Part shown: positions 7,891 to 16,609 of the stretch, piece after piece
How positions within the stretch are numbered: position 1 is the first letter of the stretch
Layout: each line of letters begins with the position of its first letter
From: a bacterium
GTDB taxonomy: Bacteria > Spirochaetota > Leptospiria > Leptospirales > Leptonemataceae
Direction of reading: 5' to 3'
Assembly: GCA_024742665.1 (NCBI GenBank)
Contig: JANSYA010000001.1
Coordinates: forward strand, 1 to 64,000
Length of the DNA stretch: 64,000 bases
The notes under the pieces: model-generated
Databases searched by the model: none
The model's input: only the letters and a program-made list of their open reading frames with translations
Told to the model about the DNA's origin: nothing
Program-made: the position numbers and the translations under genes

Positions 7891-8613
7891 TCAATCGACG
7901 CGTACGGCTTCAAAGACCAGGTTCTTGCCGATGATCCGACCACCGGTGAGAATGTCGGCCAGTCGGCTGAGGGGAAAGATCAGCGAGTCGTAGATCCGAA
8001 TTGAAGCGGGGGAAACTTCGCCCGCGCCGCCGGTCCATTTATAGAGCAGCGTCGCGAAATATCCCAGGCAGTCGAAGTAGCGACAGTCCAGCACACGAAA
8101 TCCATTTTCACGAAAGAGCTCGCGCAGGCCCGCCGGATGATAACGGCGCTCGTGACCGACCAGCACGTCCATATTCGAAAAGAGTTCGCGGCGCGCGGGC
8201 ACGAAGATCTTTACGCGGCCGCCGGGATTCAGGCGGCGATGAAAATCGCGGACCGTCGCGACGTCGTCTTTGATATGTTCTAGCACGTTCACGGCGTAAA
8301 TCAAATCGAAGCGGCCGTCGACATCTTCAATATTGCAAACGGCCGGGCAGATGATTTCTGAGTGCATGGCCGCGTCCAGTTCCACTGCTTGAATGCGAGG
8401 ACTTTGCTCCCCGGTGTCGCTGGTCGTCGGGTGATCCACATCGCGTCGCTTCGCAAAGCGATTGCAGAACTCGCCTTTGCCCGCGCCGAATTCCAGAATT
8501 GAACCGTCGGTCTGAAGTCCGCGCCTGAGCCAGCGATAGATCGTATCGTTATAGCGCACGGCGAGAGCCATCGCGTCCAGATTCTCTTTGCCGGTATAGT
8601 CGAAGGAAGTCAT
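7891..8613 (-). CDS. Class I SAM-dependent methyltransferase
   Basis: A 240-residue protein with the Rossmann motif I ILEFGAGKGEF near residue 40, motif II acidic residue in QAVELDAA, and FDLIYAVNVLEHIKDD followed by NPGGRVKIFVPA. These are typical of the Methyltransf_11/UbiE-like group. It lies 55 bases downstream of a family 2 glycosyltransferase on the same strand. In many bacteria such pairs act on lipid-linked sugars or other glycoconjugates. The substrate cannot be told from the sequence. Confidence 0.85.
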   Translation of the reverse strand: MTSFDYTGKENLDAMALAVRYNDTIYRWLRRGLQTDGSILEFGAGKGEFCNRFAKRRDVDHPTTSDTGEQSPRIQAVELDAAMHSEIICPAVCNIEDVDGRFDLIYAVNVLEHIKDDVATVRDFHRRLNPGGRVKIFVPARRELFSNMDVLVGHERRYHPAGLRELFRENGFRVLDCRYFDCLGYFATLLYKWTGGAGEVSPASIRIYDSLIFPLSRLADILTGGRIIGKNLVFEAVRVD

Positions 8614-8668
8614 GGTATCTCAGGCGCGACGCGGTGCGTTGCCGGCGAAATAGATCTCGAATGCGCGA

Positions 8669-9634
8669 TTAGTCTTCGCGAATCCACAGTAGCTCGTACT
8701 GCGTGCGAATATTGCGCGCCAGAGCGTCCAGTATCAAGCCGATCGCGAACGAAAGCACGGCCAGGATCATCAAACCCGTCGATAGAATCGCCAGGGGCAC
8801 GTGAGCCACGTATTGCGTTTCAATAAATTCCAGAATCACGGGAACGCCGGCTGCCAGGCCGCTCGCGAAAAACAGCGAGCCCACGGTCGCGAAAAAAATA
8901 AACGGGCGATAGTACCGAAAGATCGTGAAGATATAGCTCAGCACGCGAAAGCCGTCGCGAAATGTATGCAGCTTGGAAAAACTGCCGGTGGGCCGCTCGG
9001 TATACTGGACCGGAATTTCGTGCACGCGATAGCGTTTGTCGAGGGCGTGCAGGGTCATTTCGGTTTCGATTTCGAAGCCGGCGGAAAGAATCGGAAACAG
9101 CTTCACGAATTTGCGACTGAGCACGCGGTAGCCGCTCATGATGTCGTTCAGCTGCGAGCGAAAGAGCACATTGATGATGGCCTTCACCAGATGATTGCCG
9201 AAGCCGTGAAAGGTGCGTTTGTTTTCCGACTTGTAGGCGCCCGTGGCGTGGCGGTCGCCGACGACCATATCCGCGCGGCCTTCGAGCACCGGGCGCAACA
9301 GCATTTCCAGATCGGAACCGTGGTAGGTCGTATCGGCGTCGACCATTGCGAAAACGTCGGCGTCGACCATCTGAAAAGCGCGGCGCAGCGCATGGCCTTT
9401 GCCCTGGGCCGGCTCGTTGATGATGCGTCCGGGGCTCTTGATCTTGCGCAAACTTTCGGCGGCGATGGCTTCCGTCCGATCGCTGGAGTTATTATTGATG
9501 ACGACGATTTCCGCCTTCGGGCAGTGCCGATGCATGTCCTGAATGCAGGCCGCGATCGTCAGCTCTTCGTTGTACGCGGGAATCAGAATGGCGACGCGCG
9601 GTCGCTGTTTTTGCTTGTCTTTGCTGGTCGCCAT
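8669..9634 (-). CDS. Family 2 glycosyltransferase with C-terminal membrane segments
   Basis: The N-terminus carries the GT-A fold signature VAILIPAYNEELTIAACI, the nucleotide-binding VVINNNSSDRT and the metal-binding DAD loop in FAMVDADTTYHG. The domain resembles dolichol-phosphate mannosyltransferase (DPM1-like) enzymes. Two hydrophobic segments at about residues 238-260 and 275-300 anchor the C-terminus, as in bacterial GtrB-type polyprenyl-phosphate glycosyltransferases. At 321 residues the length is normal. It likely transfers a sugar from a nucleotide donor to a polyprenyl phosphate on the cytoplasmic face. The adjacent methyltransferase may modify the same product. Confidence 0.88.
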   Translation of the reverse strand: MATSKDKQKQRPRVAILIPAYNEELTIAACIQDMHRHCPKAEIVVINNNSSDRTEAIAAESLRKIKSPGRIINEPAQGKGHALRRAFQMVDADVFAMVDADTTYHGSDLEMLLRPVLEGRADMVVGDRHATGAYKSENKRTFHGFGNHLVKAIINVLFRSQLNDIMSGYRVLSRKFVKLFPILSAGFEIETEMTLHALDKRYRVHEIPVQYTERPTGSFSKLHTFRDGFRVLSYIFTIFRYYRPFIFFATVGSLFFASGLAAGVPVILEFIETQYVAHVPLAILSTGLMILAVLSFAIGLILDALARNIRTQYELLWIRED

Positions 9635-9743
9635 GCCTCAAGCTGCGTCCCGGCGCGAGGCCGCGATTCCTGACGACAGTTCCGGGCCGCCCGCTCCCCG
9701 TAAATTTCGATTTTCCGTCGAAATGCCGGAACGAAAGCAAAAC

Positions 9744-12128
9744 TCAGGAATTCGCCGATCGCCGCTCTCCGCGGGCCTGCGCGATGATCTTTCGCATCTC
9801 CGGGGCCTCCGGGGCCTCCGGGCTATCGGGCTGGCGCAGCAGCCAGCGTTTGGCCGCCCGGGCCGCCGCTCGACTGTCGCCGGCTTTATGATGGGCGTCG
9901 ACGAGGAGGGCCAGCATCGGCGACTCCAGCGCGAAGCGGGCCTCGTAGCGCTGAAGCAATCGCGCGAGCTCCTGCCAGCGCTCGTCACGGGCGGCAGTCT
10001 GGATTTCGTTCGCGGCATCGGAGCGGAGCCGGTCCAGTTCCGGACGAGCGGGAAAGTCCTCGCGAAAGGCGACGCGGACCAGGCTCAGGTCGTCGGTCAG
10101 CTGGCCGCGGGCGAGAATGCTGGCGTGAATTTCATCAAGATCTCCGCCTCCCTTCGCCACGTGTCCCAGGAATTCGTCGTCGTCCGCATTGAGGATTCGA
10201 TTGCCTTCCGGATCGAGTCCTAATAGAATATCGTCGCGGCCGTCCGAACCCGTGATGATAAGATCGTCGGGACGCAGAGTGAGAGTGTTCACCCGGGCGA
10301 CGCTTTTTTCGCCCAGATCCATGCCGATCTTCTGTAGAAAGGCCTCGTTTTCTATAAAGGCCGCCCGCCCGTCCCGGTAGAGCACCGTCGGGGGATGGTC
10401 GGCGTTGATCCAGAACAGAGCGCCGCTGCTTTCATGCACCAGTCCGAGCGTCAGAGATATTAGCATGCTTCCATTGAATGTTAAGAATATGCTCTGGATT
10501 TCTTGATAGCAGTCGTTCAGCCACAGTTCCGGGTCGCGGTTCGTTTGTCGCCCGGAGTTGTTTTGCGTGCGATTGATGATTGAATTAAAACTCGTGCCCA
10601 GAACCAGCGCGCCGCCAGCGCCCTGCATGGATTTGCCCATCGCGTCGGCGTTCAAAAAAACCGCGTAGTCCTGGTCGTTCAATCGCAGTCTGTGCGCGGA
10701 GGAAAAGTCTCCGCCGATTTCTCGAAACTGATTCTTATACGCGAATTTTTTATACTGGCGGTCGAGGGTGGCGACCTGGACCGGTTCAGGTTTAGAATTA
10801 GATATAGATTCCAGGCGCGCCGGGCCTTTGCCGCTCAGAGGACTCAGCAGCAGGGAGGTCAGAAAATAGTCTCCGTCCTGCATCGTTCGCAGCCGGCGCG
10901 ATTCGCTCAATGCCGCCTGAAGTTCCTCCGTGCGCTGCTCGACCTTCTGTTCGAGACTGGCGTTTAGTTCTTCGACCTGGTTGTGGACCAGCATAAAACG
11001 ACTGGCCAGCATGACGGCGATGCCCACCACCAATCCGAGAAAGGCGTAGCGCGCGACAGGCTCGGATTGAATCACGTAGCGGGCGGCGAGGATATCGTGA
11101 ATTACGGCGGCGAACAGAACCAGAACTCCCACTACCAGAAAAATCGCTTCGGGTTGCCGGCGAAGGACGGCCCGCACTATATAGAAGGCCGCGTACGGGA
11201 TCATGAAAATTAACGAGGCCTGCCAGGCGCTCAGCGCCCCTTTCATCGTTGCATAGTCGCCGAAGACCGTCAACAGCGCCAGCGCCCCGCAAAGCGCCGC
11301 GTAGATCATACCCGGGCGATCGTGGCGGCGGTCGAGTACCTGCGAGAGAAACTGCACGAAGAGCGGAGTAAGTAACAGAAGCGAAACGATATCCAGGCGG
11401 ATGCGCAGCAGATTGGCTTCGGCGAAAATCGTCTGGCTGCTGTCGGAGCGAAAGAACCAGTACGCGGACAAAATAATCGCGAAGGCGCCGAAGTAGAGAT
11501 TGTGCAGATCGCGCGGTCGCCAGGCGGCGAGCAGTAAATGATAGGCGCCCACCACGAGATAGATCGTCAGCAGCAGCAGCTCGATCGTTTCGGACCTGCG
11601 GGCCAGGGCGAATATCTCGTCTGCGGGCCCGATGCGCACAGGCCCCACGATGCGAAAGCCGAATTCCCCCGGACTGTACAGGGCGATCGTCAGATAGTCC
11701 GTTCCGCTCGGGTCGGGCCGGACGTCGGGCAGCGCGGTCAGCAGACGCAGCTCATGACCTGAGCGATAGGGGTCGACGGAACCGAGCGTGGCCACCCGTT
11801 GTTCGTTGAGATAAAAGACCGTGGCGTCCCCGGAGCGGCCCGTATACAGAGCGAGCCCCGCCGCCCGAGCCGCCGCGGCCAGCCGCGGATCCTTCGGCAG
11901 ACGCGTCTTGACCGTGACCCAACCGCGATGTTCGCGCAGATTTTCAAAGCGACGGAACTCCACCGGAAAAGACACCGGTCGCCAGGCGGGCGCTTCTATA
12001 TCCTGCGTGAGAAATTCCGGAGCGAAACCCGGGCGAAAGTGCCATCCTTCGAGATCGACTGTATTCGCGGATGAGTGACAGCCGGAAGCCGTAAGAAGCA
12101 GTGTCGCGCATGCCAATCGTCTGAACAT
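9744..12128 (-). CDS. 7TM sensor lipoprotein with SpoIIE/PP2C phosphatase domain
   Basis: I start at ATG 12128 (MFRRLACATLLLTASGC), which gives a lipoprotein signal with lipobox Cys at residue 17. The frame is open 30 codons further upstream. Residues about 30-190 form an extracellular beta domain. Seven hydrophobic segments follow at about 200-400 (7TMR-DISM type), then a coiled coil (VEELNASLEQKVEQRTEELQ). A SpoIIE/PP2C-type Ser/Thr phosphatase domain follows at about 450-680, with GGDFSS, FLNADAMGK and GSDGRDD metal-site motifs. The last 100 residues look like a helical TPR-like tail. Such proteins tune anti-sigma-factor-antagonist phosphorylation in response to external signals. No partner STAS or RsbW gene is nearby. 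Confidence 0.87.
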   Translation of the reverse strand: MFRRLACATLLLTASGCHSSANTVDLEGWHFRPGFAPEFLTQDIEAPAWRPVSFPVEFRRFENLREHRGWVTVKTRLPKDPRLAAAARAAGLALYTGRSGDATVFYLNEQRVATLGSVDPYRSGHELRLLTALPDVRPDPSGTDYLTIALYSPGEFGFRIVGPVRIGPADEIFALARRSETIELLLLTIYLVVGAYHLLLAAWRPRDLHNLYFGAFAIILSAYWFFRSDSSQTIFAEANLLRIRLDIVSLLLLTPLFVQFLSQVLDRRHDRPGMIYAALCGALALLTVFGDYATMKGALSAWQASLIFMIPYAAFYIVRAVLRRQPEAIFLVVGVLVLFAAVIHDILAARYVIQSEPVARYAFLGLVVGIAVMLASRFMLVHNQVEELNASLEQKVEQRTEELQAALSESRRLRTMQDGDYFLTSLLLSPLSGKGPARLESISNSKPEPVQVATLDRQYKKFAYKNQFREIGGDFSSAHRLRLNDQDYAVFLNADAMGKSMQGAGGALVLGTSFNSIINRTQNNSGRQTNRDPELWLNDCYQEIQSIFLTFNGSMLISLTLGLVHESSGALFWINADHPPTVLYRDGRAAFIENEAFLQKIGMDLGEKSVARVNTLTLRPDDLIITGSDGRDDILLGLDPEGNRILNADDDEFLGHVAKGGGDLDEIHASILARGQLTDDLSLVRVAFREDFPARPELDRLRSDAANEIQTAARDERWQELARLLQRYEARFALESPMLALLVDAHHKAGDSRAAARAAKRWLLRQPDSPEAPEAPEMRKIIAQARGERRSANS

Positions 12129-12242
12129 ATCAGTGGATTCAGGCTGCAAAGTCTTAAAAAAACAAGACTTTTCTGAATTCGATTCAGGCGAGAATTCCCT
12201 CTTGCATTTCTGACGCACGTCATAAACTCTATCGCAACGATT

Positions 12243-12692
12243 ATGAAAGACGAACTACAGCAAAAAGCCACCGAGCTCTCGCGCGATCTGGCGGAAGGAA
12301 CGCGCAGCGTGGTGCGCACTACCTGGCGCATCGTGAAGTGGGCGATTGTGCTGGCTCTGGTTGCCGGCGGATTGACCGGCTGGTTCGTCTATACGGCCAA
12401 CTATAGCGAAGGCAGTCGCAGCGGTCGCTTGATCAAGATCAGCAAGAAAGGCGTAATCTTCAAAACCTGGGAAGGCCAATTGGATGTCGGCGGTATCTCC
12501 GGCGGCGGTCCGACCGGAGAGATTACTTCTCTCTGGGAGTTTACGGTGCCGGCGAACGAGACGGGCGTGCTGGAAAAGCTCGACCGTCATTCGGGCAAAA
12601 AGGTCAAGATCTACTACGCGGAGAAGTACTTCCAGCTCTTCTGGCGCGGCGATACGAAGTATTTTGCCAGTCGGGTCGAAGCGCTGGAATAA
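12243..12692 (+). CDS. Conserved membrane-anchored protein, function unknown
   Basis: 149 residues. A charged helical N-terminus (about 30 residues) is followed by one transmembrane segment (WAIVLALVAGGLTGWFVYTA) and a beta-rich domain with the conserved pattern YSEGSRSGRLIKISKKG and FKTWEGQLDVGG. This is a widespread family, often mislabelled 6-phosphogluconate dehydrogenase in databases, that has no known activity. It is transcribed divergently from the 7TM/SpoIIE gene with about 114 bases between the starts. No good ribosome-binding site precedes the ATG. Confidence 0.8.
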   Translation: MKDELQQKATELSRDLAEGTRSVVRTTWRIVKWAIVLALVAGGLTGWFVYTANYSEGSRSGRLIKISKKGVIFKTWEGQLDVGGISGGGPTGEITSLWEFTVPANETGVLEKLDRHSGKKVKIYYAEKYFQLFWRGDTKYFASRVEALE

Positions 12693-12887
12693 GCCCCGGC
12701 CACTCCAGTATCCCCGTATCCCCATTTCGATATTCCTCGAAAGTCCCCCCGGGGCCCGAAAAATTATTGCGATTTCAGAACCTCTGGCAATTTTTGCCTT
12801 ATTGAGAATGAGTCGCAGTATTTTTAAGCGGAAGGCCGTAGAGTGATTTGCGCCGCAGGCCGCGCAGTACTGTAAGCAGGGGGAATC

Positions 12888-13121
12888 ATGGGCTTTCGAA
12901 ATGAAAATCAGCGCCGGCAGCCATCCGGCGGTGGCAGGCGAATGAATGGGGCAGTGGGGGCTGCGGGATCCGGGGCGCTGTCCGCGGCGGATGGCGGTCG
13001 TAAGGCGGCCCCGATTATCAGCTTTCTGAACGGACAGTGTGCTCCCTGCTGCAGTCAGGAGGAAATGCTGCGGGGTCTGTTTTCGCTCGGCGGCCCGGCC
13101 GGTCGCGCCACGAGTCGCTGA
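12888..13121 (+). CDS. Possible small Cys-containing protein
   Basis: A 77-codon frame preceded by AGGGGGAATC just before its ATG, a credible ribosome-binding site. The first 50 residues are Gly/Arg/Ala-rich and low in complexity. A short distinctive segment IISFLNGQCAPCCSQEEM follows, with three cysteines spaced C-x2-CC. No homologue is recognised. It could be a metal- or redox-binding small protein or a chance frame in GC-rich DNA. Outside it, 12693-12887 and 13122-13215 show no gene, and the only regulatory element I see is the promoter at 13216-13244. Confidence 0.35.
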   Translation: MGFRNENQRRQPSGGGRRMNGAVGAAGSGALSAADGGRKAAPIISFLNGQCAPCCSQEEMLRGLFSLGGPAGRATSR

Positions 13122-13215
13122 GGTCGACGGCTTCGCTCGCGAAGTCCATCGCGGGGTCCATCGGGACATTCCGGGCCAGAGCACACCTGAGTTTCATCGC
13201 GGCCGATCCGGGTGC

Positions 13216-13244
13216 TTGTGCGCACTGTCGGTCTGGTTTAGATT
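13216..13244 (+). promoter_or_regulatory. Sigma-70-type promoter, probably leaderless
   Basis: TTGTGC at 13216-13221 and TAGATT at 13239-13244 are separated by 17 bases. The -10 ends six bases before the ATG at 13251, so transcription would start at or next to the start codon. The gene has no spaced Shine-Dalgarno, which fits leaderless translation. Confidence 0.5.
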
Positions 13245-13250
13245 CTCAGG

Positions 13251-13439
13251 ATGATTCAAATAGTCTTCGATTGGTGCGTTGAGTTCTTAATCTACTGGGC
13301 CGGGATCTTCGGCATTACGTACGAAGAAATCAATGTATATCTCTTTTGCGTTGCGTGGCCCTTGCTGACGATCATACAAACCGTCTGGTTGATCGCACTG
13401 TATCGACCGGGCCTGCGGTCCGCCCTGAAAGCCAGCTGA
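13251..13439 (+). CDS. Small membrane protein, function unknown
   Basis: 62 residues with two hydrophobic segments, FDWCVEFLIYWAGIFGITY and INVYLFCVAWPLLTIIQTVW, around a short charged turn (YEEIN). Small proteins of this form occur in several phyla, but no function is known to me. Translation probably begins at the first transcribed base, as the promoter lies immediately upstream. The next gene downstream is on the same strand but about 55 bases away. Confidence 0.65.
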   Translation: MIQIVFDWCVEFLIYWAGIFGITYEEINVYLFCVAWPLLTIIQTVWLIALYRPGLRSALKAS

Positions 13440-13493
13440 GCGGGCGAGTGAGGCGGACGGTTTTTTAATCACGGGATCCATAAAACTGATGGC

Positions 13494-14120
13494 TTGTGGC
13501 GGCATTGCGAACAGATTTCGCATGTGAAAGAAATTCGTACCGCTTCCGATTCTGACTCCGCTAACAAAATCAGCAGGGCCGCGCTCCTGCGTCGTGGCGG
13601 CGCGACACTGCTTGCCGCCGGTGCTCCTGCAATTTTTGCAGCGGGCTGTTCCACTTCGATTCCGCGAGTGCGCGAAGTCCGACTGACCCGTCTGGATCAG
13701 ACAGTCATTGATCTGCGGCGGGTTGCCGCGGCTGAGAGCGTTGAGTTGCCGGGAAAGTGGACCCCCGCCCACGTTTTCCGCCACTGCGCGCAGAGCATCG
13801 AGTATTCGATGAGCGGCTACCCCAAAATGAACAGCTGGCTGTTTCGAAATACCATCGGTCCGATCGCGAAAAGCAAATTCATCGGCGATGGCGCGATGTC
13901 CCATAGCTTAAACGATCCGATTCCGGGCGCGCCGGATATCGAAAACACGGACGATCACGCCGCTGCGATTGAAGAATTGATCGTCGTGATTGAACGTTAC
14001 GTCGCGTACGGCGACGTTCTGCGGGATCACTTCGCGTTCGGCGAAGCGACGCATGCGGAGTACGAAGCCCTGCACGCGATGCACATCGCCGATCATCTTT
14101 CGGCCATGCAGCTCTCTTGA
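13494..14120 (+). CDS. DUF1569-type lipoprotein with Tat-like signal
   Basis: The frame can start at TTG 13494 or, more naturally, at GTG 13524 (MKEIRTASDS). The N-terminus has a twin-arginine pair before a hydrophobic stretch (LLRRGGATLLAAGAPAIFAA) and then GCSTS, so it may be exported by Tat and lipidated. The mature part carries helices typical of DUF1569, a DinB-like four-helix fold (FRHCAQSIEYSMSGYPKMNS near residue 100). Metal-binding His residues of DinB proteins are plausible at HVFRHC and the C-terminal HIADHL. Its activity is unknown. Confidence 0.7.
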   Translation: MWRHCEQISHVKEIRTASDSDSANKISRAALLRRGGATLLAAGAPAIFAAGCSTSIPRVREVRLTRLDQTVIDLRRVAAAESVELPGKWTPAHVFRHCAQSIEYSMSGYPKMNSWLFRNTIGPIAKSKFIGDGAMSHSLNDPIPGAPDIENTDDHAAAIEELIVVIERYVAYGDVLRDHFAFGEATHAEYEALHAMHIADHLSAMQLS

Positions 14121-14171
14121 GCGGCGCTCAGGCTTCGCGGTCGGGCGCCCGGCCGGCCGGGCTATAGCATC

Positions 14172-14585
14172 TTATTCTTCCTCTTCGAGTAGATCTTCCA
14201 GGCGATCGGCTTCCGTCGCGGTTTCCCAGATCGCGGCGGCCAGCATCTGCGGAGTCAGTCCGTTCAGCGGCAGCGCGGCCTGCACGGCGATGTTGTCGTC
14301 TTCTTCTTCGTCGATGTACAGGCGGCACAACACGAAATCGCTGGCTTCGCGCAGAAGACCGGCCAGGTCGACGCCTTCTTCATAGCCGGTGACGTCGGCT
14401 TCGAGAAAGAGATAGCTTTTCGTGTCCGCGTGATCCAGTTCGGTTTCTTCGTCCAGCCACAGATAGACGATCTGGTTGCGGTCTTCTTCGAGTTCCAGCT
14501 CCAGAATAAAATCGCTGCCGTCTTCTGTTTCGCTCTGGCATTTTAATATCTCGACGGCTTTTTGAATGAGTGCTTTGTGATCCAT
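14172..14585 (-). CDS. Acidic YbjN/CesT-like small protein
   Basis: 137 residues, strongly acidic (poly-Glu at the C-terminus, EEEDDN near residue 103). The alternating beta strands and helices (QIVYLWLDEETELD, then SYLFLEADVTGY, LCRLYIDEEE) resemble the YbjN or type III chaperone-like fold. No signal peptide is present, so it should be cytoplasmic. It is convergent with the DUF1569 gene and divergent from the next one. Function unknown, and the fold assignment is by eye only. Confidence 0.65.
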   Translation of the reverse strand: MDHKALIQKAVEILKCQSETEDGSDFILELELEEDRNQIVYLWLDEETELDHADTKSYLFLEADVTGYEEGVDLAGLLREASDFVLCRLYIDEEEDDNIAVQAALPLNGLTPQMLAAAIWETATEADRLEDLLEEEE

Positions 14586-14756
14586 AATATGACTGTTTCA
14601 TCCTGACCGACGGACAATCGCCCGCCTGGTCCTGTTCCTGTTTCCGGGCAAGCAAAATCCCGCCGCCTCTGTAGTGCGATCGAAATTCAGCGGCGACTTC
14701 CGGAAATGCGGGGCTTTTTAGTGGACATGCCAGGAGCCGTCGATCGGAATTCTCGT

Positions 14757-15341
14757 ATGGACCAGGCATTTTCCCAGACAAACCGCTACTATTCGCGTAA
14801 GAAATTCTTCAAGATGTTCGGCGAAGAAATGCGAATCTTCGACGAATCGCGTTCCCGGATTTTGTTTTTCGTGAAGCAGAAAGCCTTCAAACTCAAAGAG
14901 GAGCTGACGGTATACTCCGATGAAACTATGAGTCGCGAGGTTTTGAAAATCAAGGCGCGCAGCGTTCTGGATTTCGGCGCGACGTACGACGTGACGGAAG
15001 TCGCGAGCGGCGAACAGGTCGGCGCTTTGCGACGCAAGGCCCTGCGTTCTATGTTCCGGGACAGCTGGGAGATACTCGGCCCCGACGATCGCGCGATTGG
15101 GACTGTCGCCGAAGACAGCATGTTCATGGCGCTCCTGCGGCGCTTTTTGATCAATCTGATTCCCCAGAGTTATTCAGTAGAAGTCGAAGGAGCGCCCGCA
15201 GGCGAGATCAAGCAAACCTTCAATCCCTTTATCGCGCAGTTTAAAGTCGATTTCTCTGAGGATAGCGCCGGTCGTCTGGATCGCCGATTGGGAATTGCGG
15301 CCGTGGTTCTTTTGCAGGTGATCGAAGGCCGACAGGAATAA
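14757..15341 (+). CDS. LURP-one-related/scramblase-like protein
   Basis: I use ATG 14757 (MDQAFSQTNRYYSRKKFFKM); an upstream ATG at 14706 is in frame but adds an odd tail. The protein is 194 residues and shows the Tubby-like LURP-one pattern: FSQTNRYYSRKKFF, KEELTVYSDETMSREVLKIK, FGATYDVTEVASGE and a C-terminal short helix (LGIAAVVLLQVI). Bacterial members are small, of unknown role, and thought to bind membranes or lipids through a hydrophobic central helix. Confidence 0.75.
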   Translation: MDQAFSQTNRYYSRKKFFKMFGEEMRIFDESRSRILFFVKQKAFKLKEELTVYSDETMSREVLKIKARSVLDFGATYDVTEVASGEQVGALRRKALRSMFRDSWEILGPDDRAIGTVAEDSMFMALLRRFLINLIPQSYSVEVEGAPAGEIKQTFNPFIAQFKVDFSEDSAGRLDRRLGIAAVVLLQVIEGRQE

Positions 15342-15386
15342 GGAGCCCGCAGCGCAGCGATTGTTTCGATTGTTTCAACGCGCGGC

Positions 15387-16532
15387 CTACGCGTCGCGCC
15401 CGAAGATGTGCGTGACGATCGTCGTGCCCGCGCCGCCGATGCTCTGCATCATCCCGATTCGATTGCGTTCGATCTGATTGTCGCCGGCGGTGCCCTGCAG
15501 CTGGCGAAAGATCTCTCCCGTTTGGTACAGCGCCGATGCGCCGATGGGGTGACCGCGGGCTTTCAATCCGCCGCAGGTCGAAAGCGGCAACTGACCGTCG
15601 CGAAAGATCTCGCCGTCTTCAGCCATACGCCAGCCTTCGCCGGCCTTTGCGAAGCCGCAGGCTTCTAAGGCCAGACAGCTCATAATTGTGAAGGCGTCGT
15701 GGGCTTCGAAAAAATCAATTCGCTCCGGCGAAAGATTCGCGCGGGCGAAGGCGCGTTCGGCCGACCAGCGCGAAGCGTTTAGGGCCAGGGGGTCGGGCCG
15801 TTGATCGACGCGCATATGATCGCAGGCGACCGCCGAGGAAAGTACACGCACGCGCTGCCGATAACGATCCGGGTTCGGCTGCGCGCTGACCATGACCGCC
15901 GCCGCGCCGTCGCAAATCGGAGCGCAGTCCATAATTTGCAGCGGCTCAATCACCGTCGGCGATTTTAGAATCCGCTCCCTGGAAAATACGCGGCGAAAGA
16001 GCGCCTTCGGATTCACGGCCGAGTTCTGGTGCGCGTTCAGCGAAAAATTCGCGAACACTTCGTGGGCGACCTGATAGCGTTCCATGTACGCGCGCATGAG
16101 AGCGGCGTTCGCGCTAAGCATATTTTCGCCCCGGCCGGATTCGAATTCCGCGTCGAGCACATGCGAGAGCGCTTCGGTCGCCTGGCCTTCGCTCATCTTT
16201 TCGACGCCCAGGGCGATCGCCGTTTCAACTTCCCCCGACCCGACTGCCAGAATCGCCGTGCGCAGGGCGGCGGCCCCGGCGGCGGTGGCGGCCCGCACAT
16301 CGTAGGCTTCTTTGCCGATGAAGCCCGCTTCGGAAGCGATGAGCGGGGCCAGGTGTTTCTGCTTTTGTAGATCGTCGGAGAGCAGGTTGCTGAGATACAG
16401 CGCGTCGAAATCGTCGCGTCCCGCGTCTTCCAGCACGCCCTTGAGCGCCCGTGCGCCCATCTCCCGCAGGGAGGCCGATTCCCGTTTTCGAACCGTCTGG
16501 CCGAATTGGCCGATTAGGTAGACTTCACGCAC
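15387..16532 (-). CDS. Thiolase-like protein with the active-site Cys replaced
   Basis: 381 residues from GTG 16532, with a CAGG five bases upstream. The overall thiolase fold is clear: N-terminal VYLIGQFGQT, then IALGVEKMSEG, EAHDAFTIMSCLALEACGF, the GHPIGAS histidine motif and C-terminal IGGAGTT. It is closest in style to SCP-x/acetyl-CoA acetyltransferase types. At the position of the acyl-accepting Cys (VNRLCGSS-like in FadA) the sequence reads VRAATAAGAAAL, with Thr83 where Cys is expected. Without that Cys normal thiolysis cannot proceed. It may be a non-catalytic partner or use another chemistry. No DUF35 partner gene is adjacent. Confidence 0.82.
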   Translation of the reverse strand: MREVYLIGQFGQTVRKRESASLREMGARALKGVLEDAGRDDFDALYLSNLLSDDLQKQKHLAPLIASEAGFIGKEAYDVRAATAAGAAALRTAILAVGSGEVETAIALGVEKMSEGQATEALSHVLDAEFESGRGENMLSANAALMRAYMERYQVAHEVFANFSLNAHQNSAVNPKALFRRVFSRERILKSPTVIEPLQIMDCAPICDGAAAVMVSAQPNPDRYRQRVRVLSSAVACDHMRVDQRPDPLALNASRWSAERAFARANLSPERIDFFEAHDAFTIMSCLALEACGFAKAGEGWRMAEDGEIFRDGQLPLSTCGGLKARGHPIGASALYQTGEIFRQLQGTAGDNQIERNRIGMMQSIGGAGTTIVTHIFGRDA

Positions 16533-16609
16533 GATACCTGTTTCTCTCTCTGTAAGAGAACAACAACTCCGATTTTCAAAGGGGCCCCGGGAGACGCAGA
16601 TTTTAATGA

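Noticed and set aside
12797..12822. Fur-box-like sequence containing TTGAGAATGAGTC
   Set aside because: Only one half-site resembles the consensus. The inverted half is poor, so no operator is claimed.
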